Origin: Brevibacterium spongiae
GTDB taxonomy: Bacteria; Actinomycetota; Actinomycetes; Actinomycetales; Brevibacteriaceae
Direction of reading: 5' to 3'
NCBI RefSeq assembly: GCF_026168515.1
Contig: NZ_CP093443.1
Location: forward strand, 1 to 64,000
Length of the DNA stretch: 64,000 nt
The first letter of the stretch is position 1. Each line of letters begins with the position of its first letter. The notes below the pieces were generated by a model. That model had not been told where the DNA came from. It saw nothing but the letters and a program-made list of their open reading frames with translations, and made no database searches. A program made the translations under genes and the position numbers. Below are positions 11,925 to 20,684 of the stretch, one piece after another.

Positions 11925-12749
11925 ATGTCTACCCCTTCACGTCTGGAATCGCCAACATGGTCCCAGAACGATCTCCGAGCCTTGGGGAAAGCCCTACGGG
12001 ATGGGACGGTACCTCCAGGCAAAGCGCCGGAATACGAAGATGTACTCGTCTGGTATCTCGATTTCGCTGGTGACGTATTGCAACATTTAGAAAGCCTCGA
12101 CTGGTCACCTTTGGGGCTTACAGCTGCTCCAGGCACATCTCGTCCAAAGACTATTGGTACCTTGATCGAGAAGTTGCAACGGAATCACTCGACTCCACTG
12201 CAAAACGTGGGAGATCTGGCAGGCGTGCGCATCGACGCCGACATGATCCTCTCAGTGCAGACGGCTTTTGCCGATTCGGTTAAGGAGATAATCGGCGACG
12301 AAGTTGGCGATGAGAATGTCTTTGTCAAGGATCTTCGAGATGGCGAGCACAGTGGGTACAGGGCCGTTCACGTGTTGGCGAAATACCCCGCTGGGCGTTG
12401 CGAAATTCAGCTTCGCACTCGATTGCAGAGCGCCTGGGCGAACGCTTACGAACTTCTCGCGATGATCGTCGGCCGTGGGATCCGATACGGTGAGTTGCCC
12501 GAGGAGGCATCAGCTCGAAAGCTTGTCGACTCCATGCAAGAGCAGTCACAGCAGCTCGCGAAGTTCGAAGCACATGTCGACACCCTTGGCCATCTGTCGC
12601 AATTTTCCGAGAGTGTCGAGGACGCAACGCGCGAAATTTTGAAATCTAAGTACAATGACAACAAGAAGACTGAGGAGTCGATCCTGCAAGCGCTAAAAGA
12701 AACTGAGCGTATTCTTCTCTCTATGGTGAAAGGCGATCGTGATGACTAA
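11925..12749 (+). CDS. RelA/SpoT-domain alarmone synthetase (toxSAS-like)
   Basis: A 274-residue, synthetase-only RelA/SpoT protein. The pyrophosphotransferase core spans about 70-195: RPKTIGTLIEKL (73-84), DLAGVRI (97-103, predicted metal-binding Asp97), GYRAVH (144-149) and EIQLRT (160-165, catalytic Glu160), then the W and YE of QSAWANAYE. No HD hydrolase, TGS or ACT domain is present. Residues 195-274 are predicted helical, possibly coiled coil. I chose ATG 11925 (GGAG about 12 bases upstream) over an in-frame GTG at 11886. Base composition is lower in GC than the neighbours, suggesting transfer. It overlaps a small downstream gene, as in toxic small-alarmone-synthetase pairs. It could instead be a housekeeping-type small synthetase. 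Confidence 0.85.
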   Translation: MSTPSRLESPTWSQNDLRALGKALRDGTVPPGKAPEYEDVLVWYLDFAGDVLQHLESLDWSPLGLTAAPGTSRPKTIGTLIEKLQRNHSTPLQNVGDLAGVRIDADMILSVQTAFADSVKEIIGDEVGDENVFVKDLRDGEHSGYRAVHVLAKYPAGRCEIQLRTRLQSAWANAYELLAMIVGRGIRYGELPEEASARKLVDSMQEQSQQLAKFEAHVDTLGHLSQFSESVEDATREILKSKYNDNKKTEESILQALKETERILLSMVKGDRDD

Positions 12750-12948
12750 GTTCGTCCTCGCATATAACAAGCGCACTGCCGAACTTGACGTGCTCGAACG
12801 GTTTGGGAAATCCAAAGATGCTGTTCGGCGGCGGATGCAGCTTGCGGAAACTCATGTGGGGTCCGAATGGGAGCTCGCCGTGCTGACAAGTCAGGATGAA
12901 GACACCCTTCGCTCAACCCACCAACGCTACTTTGCGGCTAGTGCCTAA
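12742..12948 (+). CDS. Small partner protein of the RelA/SpoT-domain gene
   Basis: A 68-residue protein starting at ATG 12742 inside the last codons of the alarmone synthetase gene (8-base overlap), so translation is coupled. Sequence features: FVLAYNKRTAELDVLERF, a basic helical stretch (KDAVRRRMQLAE), and a C-terminal RYFAASA. No domain I can name. Size, overlap and low GC shared with the upstream gene make it a candidate antitoxin or regulator; that is inference from context. Confidence 0.7.
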   Translation: MTKFVLAYNKRTAELDVLERFGKSKDAVRRRMQLAETHVGSEWELAVLTSQDEDTLRSTHQRYFAASA

Positions 12949-12982
12949 CGGTCCTCCACGACGTCCGGAACTAGTACGACGG

Positions 12983-13027
12983 AAACCACCCCACTCAACT
13001 TCATAGGAAGCTATGTGGGGTGGTTTT
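12983..13027. terminator. Bidirectional terminator
   Basis: AAACCACCCCA (12983-12993) pairs with TGGGGTGGTTT (13016-13026), followed by a T on the plus strand and preceded by A residues. It lies between the convergent small-protein gene and the CHAP gene and can serve both. Confidence 0.85.
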
Positions 13028-13064
13028 CTTCAGTCACGACCGTTTCACTGGGTCCGAAAGCGCA

Positions 13065-13664
13065 TCAGGCTCGCCAGTAGCCCAGGTAGCCGTCGATGAG
13101 ACCGTCATAGGTGTGCAGGCTGCGGTCGCCGTTGAAGTTCTGGTGCCACACCTTGCCCTCGTAGTAGATGCCGATATGGCCGTAGGCGGTGGTGTTCGCC
13201 CCGTCGCCCCAGACGAGGATGTCCCCGTTCTCGAACTTCTGGTCGGTGTGCCAGGTGAAGCCGTTCTTCTTCATCTCCTGACCACCGGAGCCGCCGGCCT
13301 GGTAGTCGACGGCATTGCCCCACGCACCGTGGTCGACGCCGTGGACCTCTTCGAGGGCCCGGGAGATGAGGCTGACGCATTCGCCCTGGTACCCGCCCTG
13401 CGAGTTGGCCAGCGACTGGCCCTTGTAGTGATTGAGGAACTTCCCGATGCTCGAGAACTTCTTCTCCGCCTCCGGGTTCGCCGAGGCGGAGCCGGGCTTC
13501 GCGCTGGACGTGGACTTCTCGGCTGCTGAGCTGACCGCTGCGGCATCTTGGGCGGGAGCCGTCGCAGACGCCGAGGCGATCGTGCCGGTGCCGAGCAGTG
13601 CGGCTGCGGCGATCATCGTGACTGTCATGGTCTTCGTGATGACGTTCTTCAGAGTCATTCTCAT
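13065..13664 (-). CDS. Secreted CHAP-domain cell-wall hydrolase
   Basis: A 199-residue exported protein. A Sec signal peptide occupies about residues 1-32 (basic start, hydrophobic core, ending near IASASA), followed by an Ala/Ser-rich linker. The CHAP cysteine-peptidase/amidase domain spans about 75-199, with the nucleophile Cys96 in GECVSLI and the histidine at 163 in YGHIGIYY. Such proteins cut peptidoglycan stem peptides or cross-bridges. It lacks any wall-binding repeat. It is transcribed divergently from a GH114 lipoprotein gene. Confidence 0.85.
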   Translation of the reverse strand: MRMTLKNVITKTMTVTMIAAAALLGTGTIASASATAPAQDAAAVSSAAEKSTSSAKPGSASANPEAEKKFSSIGKFLNHYKGQSLANSQGGYQGECVSLISRALEEVHGVDHGAWGNAVDYQAGGSGGQEMKKNGFTWHTDQKFENGDILVWGDGANTTAYGHIGIYYEGKVWHQNFNGDRSLHTYDGLIDGYLGYWRA

Positions 13665-13836
13665 CCGTTCGTTCCGCTTGACTGTGTGACGAGGACTGAT
13701 GTTTCCAAGAGACCAGGTGCCTTGTCTCCTCTGTCGACGCTAACAGCGCTCGAGTGAACATTCGGCACGTCGAATCGAAGACTCGGTGAACTCCGCAGCG
13801 GGTCCGATGACGACCGGCGCCGACTACAGTGAGGTC

Positions 13837-14760
13837 ATGAGACCTCGCGTACGCCGGCACCCACCGCGGTGGATGGCGACCGCCGTGATCGTCGGCGTCG
13901 CCGCAACGATGGGCGGATGCGCCGCGGATGCTTCATCATCGACGCCGGCTGAGGGGACGGTTCACTCACGGTCCGAGTCACAGTCACAGCCCGAGTCACA
14001 GTCCCGAAGGCTGTCGGACCTGTCCGCCTCAAGCGTCTTCGACTACCAGCTCGGCGGCACCTACGACTCGCTGCCGACCGGCTCGGGAACCTCTATCGAC
14101 ATCGTGGTCCGCGATGCCGGCGCCGCACCGCTGACCGGGGCCTACTCCGTGTGCTACGTCAACGGCTTCCAGACCCAGCCCGACGAGGCGGACCGCTGGC
14201 GCGACCACGAAGACCTGCTCCTCCACGACGCCGCCGGAAACCTCGTCGTCGACCCGGAGTGGCCCGACGAACACATCCTCGACCCTTCGACCGCAGCGCA
14301 GCGCTCACGGATCCTCGACATCATCGGCCCCATGATCGACGGCTGCGCAGACCGCGGGTTCGACGCAGTCGAGATCGACAACCTCGACACCGCCGACCGC
14401 TTCCCCGACATCGACCGGGCCGGAGCCATGGAACTCGCCGCAGCCTATGTCGACCGCGCCCACGGGCGTGGTCTGGCGATCGCACAGAAGAATGCGGCCG
14501 AGCTCACCCGCACCGCCCATGACGACCTCGGATTCGACTTCGCCGTGGCGGAGGAATGCGCCGCCTTCGCCGAATGCGACCGGTATACAGACGTCTACGG
14601 CGACCGTGTCCTCGCCGTCGAATATCCCGATACTCTCGCCGAGGCGGGGCTGTCCTTCACCGACGCCTGCACCGACCCGGATCGCCCGCCGCTGATGATC
14701 CTGCGCGACCGCGATCTCGTGGTCCCGGATGCCACGGACTACCTCTTCGAAAGATGCTGA
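13837..14760 (+). CDS. GH114-family glycosidase-like lipoprotein
   Basis: A 307-residue secreted lipoprotein with signal peptide and lipobox ending MGGC near residue 28, then a Ser/Gln linker. The rest is a GH114 (endo-alpha-1,4-polygalactosaminidase) TIM barrel: the N-terminal DYQLGGTYD, VCYVNGFQ, the acidic VEIDNLDT segment, the AQKNAAEL block and FAVAEECAAFAEC. The family cleaves polygalactosamine-type exopolysaccharides. I preferred ATG 13837 (AGTGAGG upstream) over GTG 13786 because it places the signal peptide at the N-terminus. With the divergent CHAP hydrolase it may act on the cell surface. Confidence 0.82.
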   Translation: MRPRVRRHPPRWMATAVIVGVAATMGGCAADASSSTPAEGTVHSRSESQSQPESQSRRLSDLSASSVFDYQLGGTYDSLPTGSGTSIDIVVRDAGAAPLTGAYSVCYVNGFQTQPDEADRWRDHEDLLLHDAAGNLVVDPEWPDEHILDPSTAAQRSRILDIIGPMIDGCADRGFDAVEIDNLDTADRFPDIDRAGAMELAAAYVDRAHGRGLAIAQKNAAELTRTAHDDLGFDFAVAEECAAFAECDRYTDVYGDRVLAVEYPDTLAEAGLSFTDACTDPDRPPLMILRDRDLVVPDATDYLFERC

Positions 14761-14943
14761 ACCGACCGTGCCCGCAGTGACGAAGATCGCCGCGGTTTCG
14801 GGTTCTCCCCACTGTCTGACGGATACGGGAATAGGCTAGTGTGAGTTGCTGTTGACAACCTTGTCTGCGCGTCGATTCGGCATCAGCGTGCGACCTCTGC
14901 CCACTTCCGGGGCCATTCAGACACATCCGAACGGAGCACCGTT

Positions 14944-16458
14944 TTGTCCAGCGACAGCTCACCCGCACCGGCACAGACACCCCAGCAGGAGACCATCGAC
15001 CCCGCTGGCATGAAGGTCATCTGGCTGCTGCTGGTGGCCGCCTTCGTGGCGATCCTCAACGAGACGACGATGGCCATCGCCATCCCAGAGCTCAACAAGG
15101 CCCTCGGCATCCCGCCCGAGCTCGGTCAGTGGCTGACCAGCGCGTTCATGCTCACCATGGCCGTCGTCATCCCGACCACCGGCTTCCTTCTCCAACGGTT
15201 CACCACGCGCCAGATCTTCCTGGCCGCAATGATCCTGTTCTCCGCGGGAACGCTCATCTGCCTCGTTTCGCAGGGATTCATCCTGCTCCTCATCGGACGG
15301 ATCGTCCAAGCCGCAGGCACCGGCATCATGATGCCGCTGCTGATGACCACGATGATGAACGTGGTCCCGGCACATTCGCGCGGTCGGATGATGGGTCGCG
15401 TCGGCCTCGTCATCTCCCTCGCACCTGCCATCGGACCGACGATGTCGGGCATCGTGCTCGATTCGCTGGGCTGGCGCTGGCTCTTCGGCATCATCCTGCC
15501 GATCGCGCTCATCGCCCTGGCACTCGGTGCGAAATGGATGACCAACCTCGGCGAATCCACGCACGCCCCCATCGACGTCGTCTCCATCGTCCTGTCCGTC
15601 TTCGCCTTCGGCGGCATCGTCTACGGGCTCAGCCAATTCGGCGGCGGCCACGGCGGCGAGTCCGGCGGCGGTTCCACGACCGGACTGGCGTGGGCGATGA
15701 TCGGCGGCGGACTCTTCTTCCTCGCCCTCTTCGTGTGGCGCCAGCTCGTTCTGCAGAGGGGCGATCGTGCACTGCTCGACCTCCGCGTATTCAACTCCCG
15801 CAACTACGTCTTCTCGGTCATCATCATGGCCATCGTCGCACTCTCGATGTTCGGCACCTTCTCCCTGCTGCCGCTGTATCTGCAGAGCGTCGTCGGACTC
15901 GGTGCCACCCAGTCCGGTCTCGTTCTCCTGCCGGGTTCGGTGATCATGGGTCTGCTCGGACCGGTGATGGGTCGGATCTACGACGCGCGGGGACCGAAGA
16001 CGCTGCTCGTTCCCGGCACGATCATGATCGCGTCCTCGATGTTCGCGTATTCGACGGCCGGTGTGGGCACGCCGATCTGGCTGCTCATCATCATCCAGAT
16101 CGTCATGTCCCTGGGCCTGGCCGCATCGTTCACCCCGCTGTTCTCCGCCTCGCTGGGCTCGCTCGACCGTCACCTGTACTCGCATGGTTCGGCCGCGCTC
16201 AACACCCTGCAACAGGTGGCAGGAGCCGCGGGCACCGCGCTGCTCATCTCGATCTACTCCGCTGCCCTGCACTCCGGTCAGGCCGAAGGCAAGACCATCC
16301 CCGAGGCGGGCGCTCCCGGAGGCCACGCCGCGTTCCTGCTGGCGACGGTCATCGCGATCGTTCCCGTCGTCCTCGCGTTCTTCATCCGCAAGCCCGAGGA
16401 TCAGGAAGATCACCCCGCCGAGGTGGTCGAACCGAGCGCCGGCGCACCCGCCGAATGA
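14944..16458 (+). CDS. DHA2-type MFS multidrug efflux transporter
   Basis: A 504-residue major-facilitator protein with about 14 transmembrane segments, matching the 14-span DHA2 drug:H+ antiporters (EmrB/LfrA type). The first helix contains LNETTMAIAIPELNKALG, the family motif that begins TM1, followed by GQWLTSAFML and the motif GRIVQAAGTGIMMPLLM. The start is TTG, since no nearby ATG fits the family N-terminus. A promoter-like TAGGCT lies near 14836. A strong terminator follows, and a UvrA-like drug-resistance ATPase gene is next. Confidence 0.9.
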   Translation: MSSDSSPAPAQTPQQETIDPAGMKVIWLLLVAAFVAILNETTMAIAIPELNKALGIPPELGQWLTSAFMLTMAVVIPTTGFLLQRFTTRQIFLAAMILFSAGTLICLVSQGFILLLIGRIVQAAGTGIMMPLLMTTMMNVVPAHSRGRMMGRVGLVISLAPAIGPTMSGIVLDSLGWRWLFGIILPIALIALALGAKWMTNLGESTHAPIDVVSIVLSVFAFGGIVYGLSQFGGGHGGESGGGSTTGLAWAMIGGGLFFLALFVWRQLVLQRGDRALLDLRVFNSRNYVFSVIIMAIVALSMFGTFSLLPLYLQSVVGLGATQSGLVLLPGSVIMGLLGPVMGRIYDARGPKTLLVPGTIMIASSMFAYSTAGVGTPIWLLIIIQIVMSLGLAASFTPLFSASLGSLDRHLYSHGSAALNTLQQVAGAAGTALLISIYSAALHSGQAEGKTIPEAGAPGGHAAFLLATVIAIVPVVLAFFIRKPEDQEDHPAEVVEPSAGAPAE

Positions 16459-16496
16459 CGGTCGGACCCTCGGCGGCGGCCGAATGATGCGCACCG

Positions 16497-16531
16497 AACC
16501 CCTCGTTCCGAATCTCCCGGAACGAGGGGTT
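16497..16531 (+). terminator. Terminator after MFS gene
   Basis: AACCCCTCGTTCCG (16497-16510) pairs perfectly with 16518-16531 around a seven-base loop, and is followed by CT-rich sequence. It separates the MFS gene from the UvrA-like gene. Confidence 0.85.
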
Positions 16532-16583
16532 CTGCGCTCGGCCGCCTCGGTGATCCGAGGTCCCGCCTTGGTACGGTGACCAC

Positions 16584-19127
16584 ATGACCTCCTCTGCGTC
16601 CTCGGACCCCACGTCCTCACCCGAGATCCAGCCGGACGTGCGGGTCCGCGGGGCCAGGGAACACAACCTGCGCAACGTCGACCTGAGCGTGCCCAGGGAC
16701 GCACTCGTCGTGTTCACCGGGGTGTCCGGATCGGGCAAATCCTCCCTGGCCTTCGGCACTCTGTATGCCGAGTCCCAACGCCGGTACCTCGAATCCGTCG
16801 CCCCCTACGCCCGCAGGCTCATCGACCAGGCCGGGGTCCCGGACGTGAATTCGATCACGGGAATGCCGCCGGCCGTGGCCCTGCAGCAGCAGCGCGGTGG
16901 GCGCAGCGCCCGCTCGAGCGTCGGCAGCATCACAACCGTGTCCAGCCTCGTGCGCATGCTCTATTCCCGGGCGGGACACTACCCCGACGATCAGCCGATG
17001 CTGTTGGCCGAGGAGTTCTCGACGAACACCGTCGAAGGCGCCTGCCCCGAATGCCACGGGATCGGCCGCGTCTTCGACGTCCCCGAAGAGAAGATGGTCC
17101 CGGATCCGACGCTGACGATCCGGGAGCGCGCGATCGCCTCCTGGCCGAAGGCCTGGCACGGCCACCAGCTGCGTGATGTGCTCGTGGCCCTCGGCTACGA
17201 CGTCGACGTCCCCTGGCAGGACCTGCCGCGCGAACACCGCGATTGGATCCTCTTCACCGAGGAAACCCCGCACCTTCCCGTCCACTCCCGGCTGACCCTG
17301 ACCGAGGCGCGCGAAGCGATCGACGCCGGTGCCGAACCGACCTATTCGGGGACGTTCGTCGGTGCCAGGAAGTATGTGCTCGACACGTTCGCGAACACGA
17401 AGAGCGCCGGGATGAAGCGGCGGGTGGCTGAGTTCCTCAGCGTCGAGACCTGCCCGGTCTGCCAGGGTAAGAAACTCAAACCCGAAGCCCTGTCCGTGAC
17501 GATCGCCGGGCTCGACATCGCCGCATTCTCCGCCCTGCCGCTGCACGAACTCATGACCGTGCTCGAGACCGAGGTCGCCTCGGCGAAGGCGGCGATGGAC
17601 GCGGGCGAGGAATTCGGTGCTGCGTTCGTCCGCCTCGGCGAGGGACTCATCGACCGCTTGAGACCCATCAGCGACCTCGGGCTCGGGTACCTCTCGCTCG
17701 ATCGGACCACTCCGACGCTGTCGGGCGGGGAGCTGCAGCGTCTTCGGTTGGCCACGCAGCTCACCTCCGACCTCTTCGGGGTCGTCTATGTGCTCGACGA
17801 GCCCTCCGCCGGCCTCCACCCGCAGGACGTCGACGCACTCATGGGCATCCTCGACGGGTTGAAGGCACGCGGCAACAGTCTCTTCGTCGTCGAACACTCC
17901 GTTGACATCATGCGTCACGCCGACTGGCTCGTCGACATCGGACCCGGCGCCGGCGAACGCGGCGGCAAGGTCCTCTACAGCGGCCCCTCCGCCGGTCTCG
18001 CAGAGGTCGAGGAGTCCGTGACGCGCGAGTATGTCTTCGGCGATCGCGGGCTCGAGCACCACACCCCGCGCGAACCACAGGGGTGGCTGCGTGTGGACGA
18101 CGTCCGCCGCAACAACCTCGCCGATGTCAGCATCGAGGTGCCCGTGGGCGCGCTCACCGCCGTCACCGGTGTTTCGGGTTCCGGGAAGTCCAGCCTGGTC
18201 AGCCAGGCACTGCCCGTGCTTGTCGGCGACCGCCTCGGTGCCGGCACCGAGGCGAACGAACCCGCACCTGACGCAGATGACCTGCTGCTCGTCGACGAAT
18301 CCGAGGAGCTGGCAGGCACCGTCACCGGCGACCTCACGGGCATCCGTCGGGTCGTGAGCATCGACCAGAAACCCATCGGCCGCACCCCGCGCTCGAACGT
18401 CGCGACCTACACGGGTCTGTTCGATCATGTGCGCCGCCGCTTCGCCGAGACCCCCGAAGCCAGGGAACGCGGGTACAAGCCCGGCAGGTTCTCCTTCAAC
18501 GTCGCCGGCGGACGCTGCCCGACCTGCGAAGGCGAAGGCTCCGTCATGGTCGAGCTGCTCTTCCTGCCCTCGGTCTACACTGAATGCCCGGACTGCCACG
18601 GCACACGCTTCCAATCGAGCACGCTTGAAGTCCTCTGGCGGGGACGCAACGTCGCCGAGATCCTCGATATGAGCGTCGAAGAGGCCCACGAGTTCTTCAC
18701 CGGAGAGTTCGACATCGTCCGCTCGCTCACCGCGCTCATCGACGTGGGCCTCGGCTATCTGCGGCTCGGCCAGCCCGCCACCGAACTCTCCGGAGGTGAG
18801 GCACAGCGGGTCAAGCTCGCCAGCGAACTCCAACGCTCCCAGCGCGGCGACACCCTCTACGTCCTCGACGAACCGACCTCGGGGCTGCATTGTGCTGATG
18901 CCGACCGCCTCGTCGCTCACCTGCAGTCACTCGTCGATGCCGGCAACACTGTCGTCATGGTCGAACTCAATATGCGCGTCGTGGCCGTCGCCGATCATGT
19001 CATCGAACTCGGCCCCGGTGCCGGCAGCGCCGGCGGACAGGTCGTGGCCACAGGCTCACCCGCCGATGTCGCCGCCACCGGTCGGGGCCCCTCGGCGAAG
19101 TACTTGGCTGCAGCGCTGCAGCAATGA
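16584..19127 (+). CDS. UvrA-like ATPase lacking the UvrB-binding domain (UvrA2/DrrC type)
   Basis: An 847-residue double-ABC ATPase of the UvrA family. It has Walker A GVSGSGKSS near 46 and again near 530, signature motifs LSGGELQRL and LSGGEAQRV, and zinc-finger CxxC pairs (CPECHG, CPVCQG, CPTCEG...CPDCHG). Canonical UvrA is about 950 residues. The shortening fits loss of the UvrB-binding insertion after the first Walker A, as in UvrA2 and the Streptomyces daunorubicin-resistance protein DrrC. These bind damaged or drug-intercalated DNA. The neighbouring efflux pump suggests a two-part drug tolerance module. It is unlikely to be the main excision-repair UvrA. Confidence 0.9.
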   Translation: MTSSASSDPTSSPEIQPDVRVRGAREHNLRNVDLSVPRDALVVFTGVSGSGKSSLAFGTLYAESQRRYLESVAPYARRLIDQAGVPDVNSITGMPPAVALQQQRGGRSARSSVGSITTVSSLVRMLYSRAGHYPDDQPMLLAEEFSTNTVEGACPECHGIGRVFDVPEEKMVPDPTLTIRERAIASWPKAWHGHQLRDVLVALGYDVDVPWQDLPREHRDWILFTEETPHLPVHSRLTLTEAREAIDAGAEPTYSGTFVGARKYVLDTFANTKSAGMKRRVAEFLSVETCPVCQGKKLKPEALSVTIAGLDIAAFSALPLHELMTVLETEVASAKAAMDAGEEFGAAFVRLGEGLIDRLRPISDLGLGYLSLDRTTPTLSGGELQRLRLATQLTSDLFGVVYVLDEPSAGLHPQDVDALMGILDGLKARGNSLFVVEHSVDIMRHADWLVDIGPGAGERGGKVLYSGPSAGLAEVEESVTREYVFGDRGLEHHTPREPQGWLRVDDVRRNNLADVSIEVPVGALTAVTGVSGSGKSSLVSQALPVLVGDRLGAGTEANEPAPDADDLLLVDESEELAGTVTGDLTGIRRVVSIDQKPIGRTPRSNVATYTGLFDHVRRRFAETPEARERGYKPGRFSFNVAGGRCPTCEGEGSVMVELLFLPSVYTECPDCHGTRFQSSTLEVLWRGRNVAEILDMSVEEAHEFFTGEFDIVRSLTALIDVGLGYLRLGQPATELSGGEAQRVKLASELQRSQRGDTLYVLDEPTSGLHCADADRLVAHLQSLVDAGNTVVMVELNMRVVAVADHVIELGPGAGSAGGQVVATGSPADVAATGRGPSAKYLAAALQQ

Positions 19128-19285
19128 TGTCGCGAAGCCGGTGATCTGCGGCACACGTCCTCATCCCGGCAGGCCGTCCGATCAGCGGACTCACGCGGAT
19201 CGCGCGGGCCGCTGCGATTGTTGGAGGCGTCTAAGTCTCAGTTGTCCGTAGACACACCCGATTTGCGGGGTGAAGTCTGGAAGAC

Positions 19286-20683
19286 ATGCCCACCGCAATC
19301 CTTCGCCGCATCGTGCTCTGCCTGCTCATCGCCGCACCCGCCGTGGTGCTGCGCATCACCGGCACCGAGGTGGCCCCGGTCCTCGATCTCTTCGCCTTCG
19401 GAGCCGCGATCGTCGCTGCCGCCTTCCTCTTGGCATGGGCCGCCGAGGCGGCGCAGAAGGACATCTCGGGAGCCCTGGCGATCGCCCTGCTGGCACTCAT
19501 CGCCGTCCTCCCCGAATATGCTGTGGACCTCTACTATGCGTTCCGGTCGGGCACGGATCCTGACTACCTGCATTTCGCGGCTGCGAACATGACCGGGTCG
19601 AACCGACTGCTGCTCGGCTTCGGGTGGCCGCTCGTCGTCATCATCGCCCTCCTCGTCGCCCGGCGCAGGACGAAACGCACGACGAGGCGTACGACCGGCG
19701 CAGCCAAGCGCACCACCGGCGCACAGGCCCAGGGACAGATTCCTCGGACGCGCGCACCGCGTTCCCTGCGCCTCGACTCGGGAGCTCGGATGGACATCGG
19801 ATTCCTCGTCATCCTCGGCGTCCTCGCGTTCGCCATCCCGCTCATGGGCGCCATCCCGATGTGGTTCGGCATCGGCCTCGTGCTCATCTTCGCGTTCTAC
19901 CTGTGGCGGGCCGGACAGTCCGCCGGTGACGAGGAAGAGGAGTTCGTCGGAGCGGCCGCGCTCATCGCGGAAATGCCGAAGTCGGCCCGCCGAATCACCG
20001 TCATCTCGCTGTTCGTCGTCTCCGCCGCGATCATTCTGCTCAGTGCCGAACCCTTCGCCGAGGCGCTCGTGGCCTCGGGGCAGTCCCTCGGAATCGACAG
20101 CTACTTCCTCGTCCAGTGGCTGGCTCCGCTCGCTTCGGAGGCACCGGAGTTCATCATCGCCGCGATGTTCGCCCTCCGCGGGATGGGGGCGGCCGCGATC
20201 GGCACGCTCATCGCCTCGAAGGTCAACCAGTGGAGTCTGCTCGTCGGGTCTCTGCCGATCGCCCACCTCGCCGGTGGAGGCGGCCTCGGGCTGCCCTTGG
20301 ACGGCCGGCAGATCGAGGAGTTCACGCTCACGGCCACGCAGACCATCCTCGGCGTCGCGATCATCCTTGCCCTGCGCTTCCACTGGGCACCGGCGCTTGG
20401 GTTGGCGGCTCTGTTCGGGGTGCAGTTCTTCGTCACGGACACGTCGGGACGCTATGTGCTCTCCGCGATCCAGGCGGGACTGGCGATCGTCTTCCTCATC
20501 CTCCATCGCCGCGACATCCTGCCCACCCTCGCCGCTCCCTTCCGTCGATCCGGTCGGGACACGGACGATCCCCAGCTCGCCGAGGCGGCCCCCACCGGCC
20601 CCGCGACCGCAGACCCTGGTGACGCTGCCACCGGTGACCCCACTGCCCCTGCCACCGCTGATCGCGCGGAGACTCGCGCGTAG
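19286..20683 (+). CDS. CaCA-family cation/proton (Na+/Ca2+ exchanger-like) antiporter
   Basis: A 465-residue membrane protein with two inverted alpha-repeats of the Ca2+/cation antiporter superfamily. The first is ALIAVLPEYAVDLYYA with AANMTGSNRLLLG. The second is LAPLASEAPEFIIAAMFA with GTLIASKVNQWSLLVGSLP; the acidic residues in PEY and PEF are the ion-binding positions. A basic cytoplasmic loop (about 125-165) separates the halves. The C-terminal tail of 40 residues is Pro/Ala/Thr-rich. The next gene is a metal-responsive DtxR-type regulator one base away, which suggests metal homeostasis, perhaps Mn2+ or Ca2+ export. Confidence 0.85.
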   Translation: MPTAILRRIVLCLLIAAPAVVLRITGTEVAPVLDLFAFGAAIVAAAFLLAWAAEAAQKDISGALAIALLALIAVLPEYAVDLYYAFRSGTDPDYLHFAAANMTGSNRLLLGFGWPLVVIIALLVARRRTKRTTRRTTGAAKRTTGAQAQGQIPRTRAPRSLRLDSGARMDIGFLVILGVLAFAIPLMGAIPMWFGIGLVLIFAFYLWRAGQSAGDEEEEFVGAAALIAEMPKSARRITVISLFVVSAAIILLSAEPFAEALVASGQSLGIDSYFLVQWLAPLASEAPEFIIAAMFALRGMGAAAIGTLIASKVNQWSLLVGSLPIAHLAGGGGLGLPLDGRQIEEFTLTATQTILGVAIILALRFHWAPALGLAALFGVQFFVTDTSGRYVLSAIQAGLAIVFLILHRRDILPTLAAPFRRSGRDTDDPQLAEAAPTGPATADPGDAATGDPTAPATADRAETRA

Positions 20684-20684
20684 A

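Noticed and set aside
14959-16704. Long minus-strand frame over the MFS gene
   Set aside because: Arg/Gly/Asp-rich nonsense composition antisense to a clear transporter.
19926-20684. N-terminal extension of the DtxR frame
   Set aside because: It overlaps the antiporter coding sequence in another frame and is Arg/Ser-rich without domain features.
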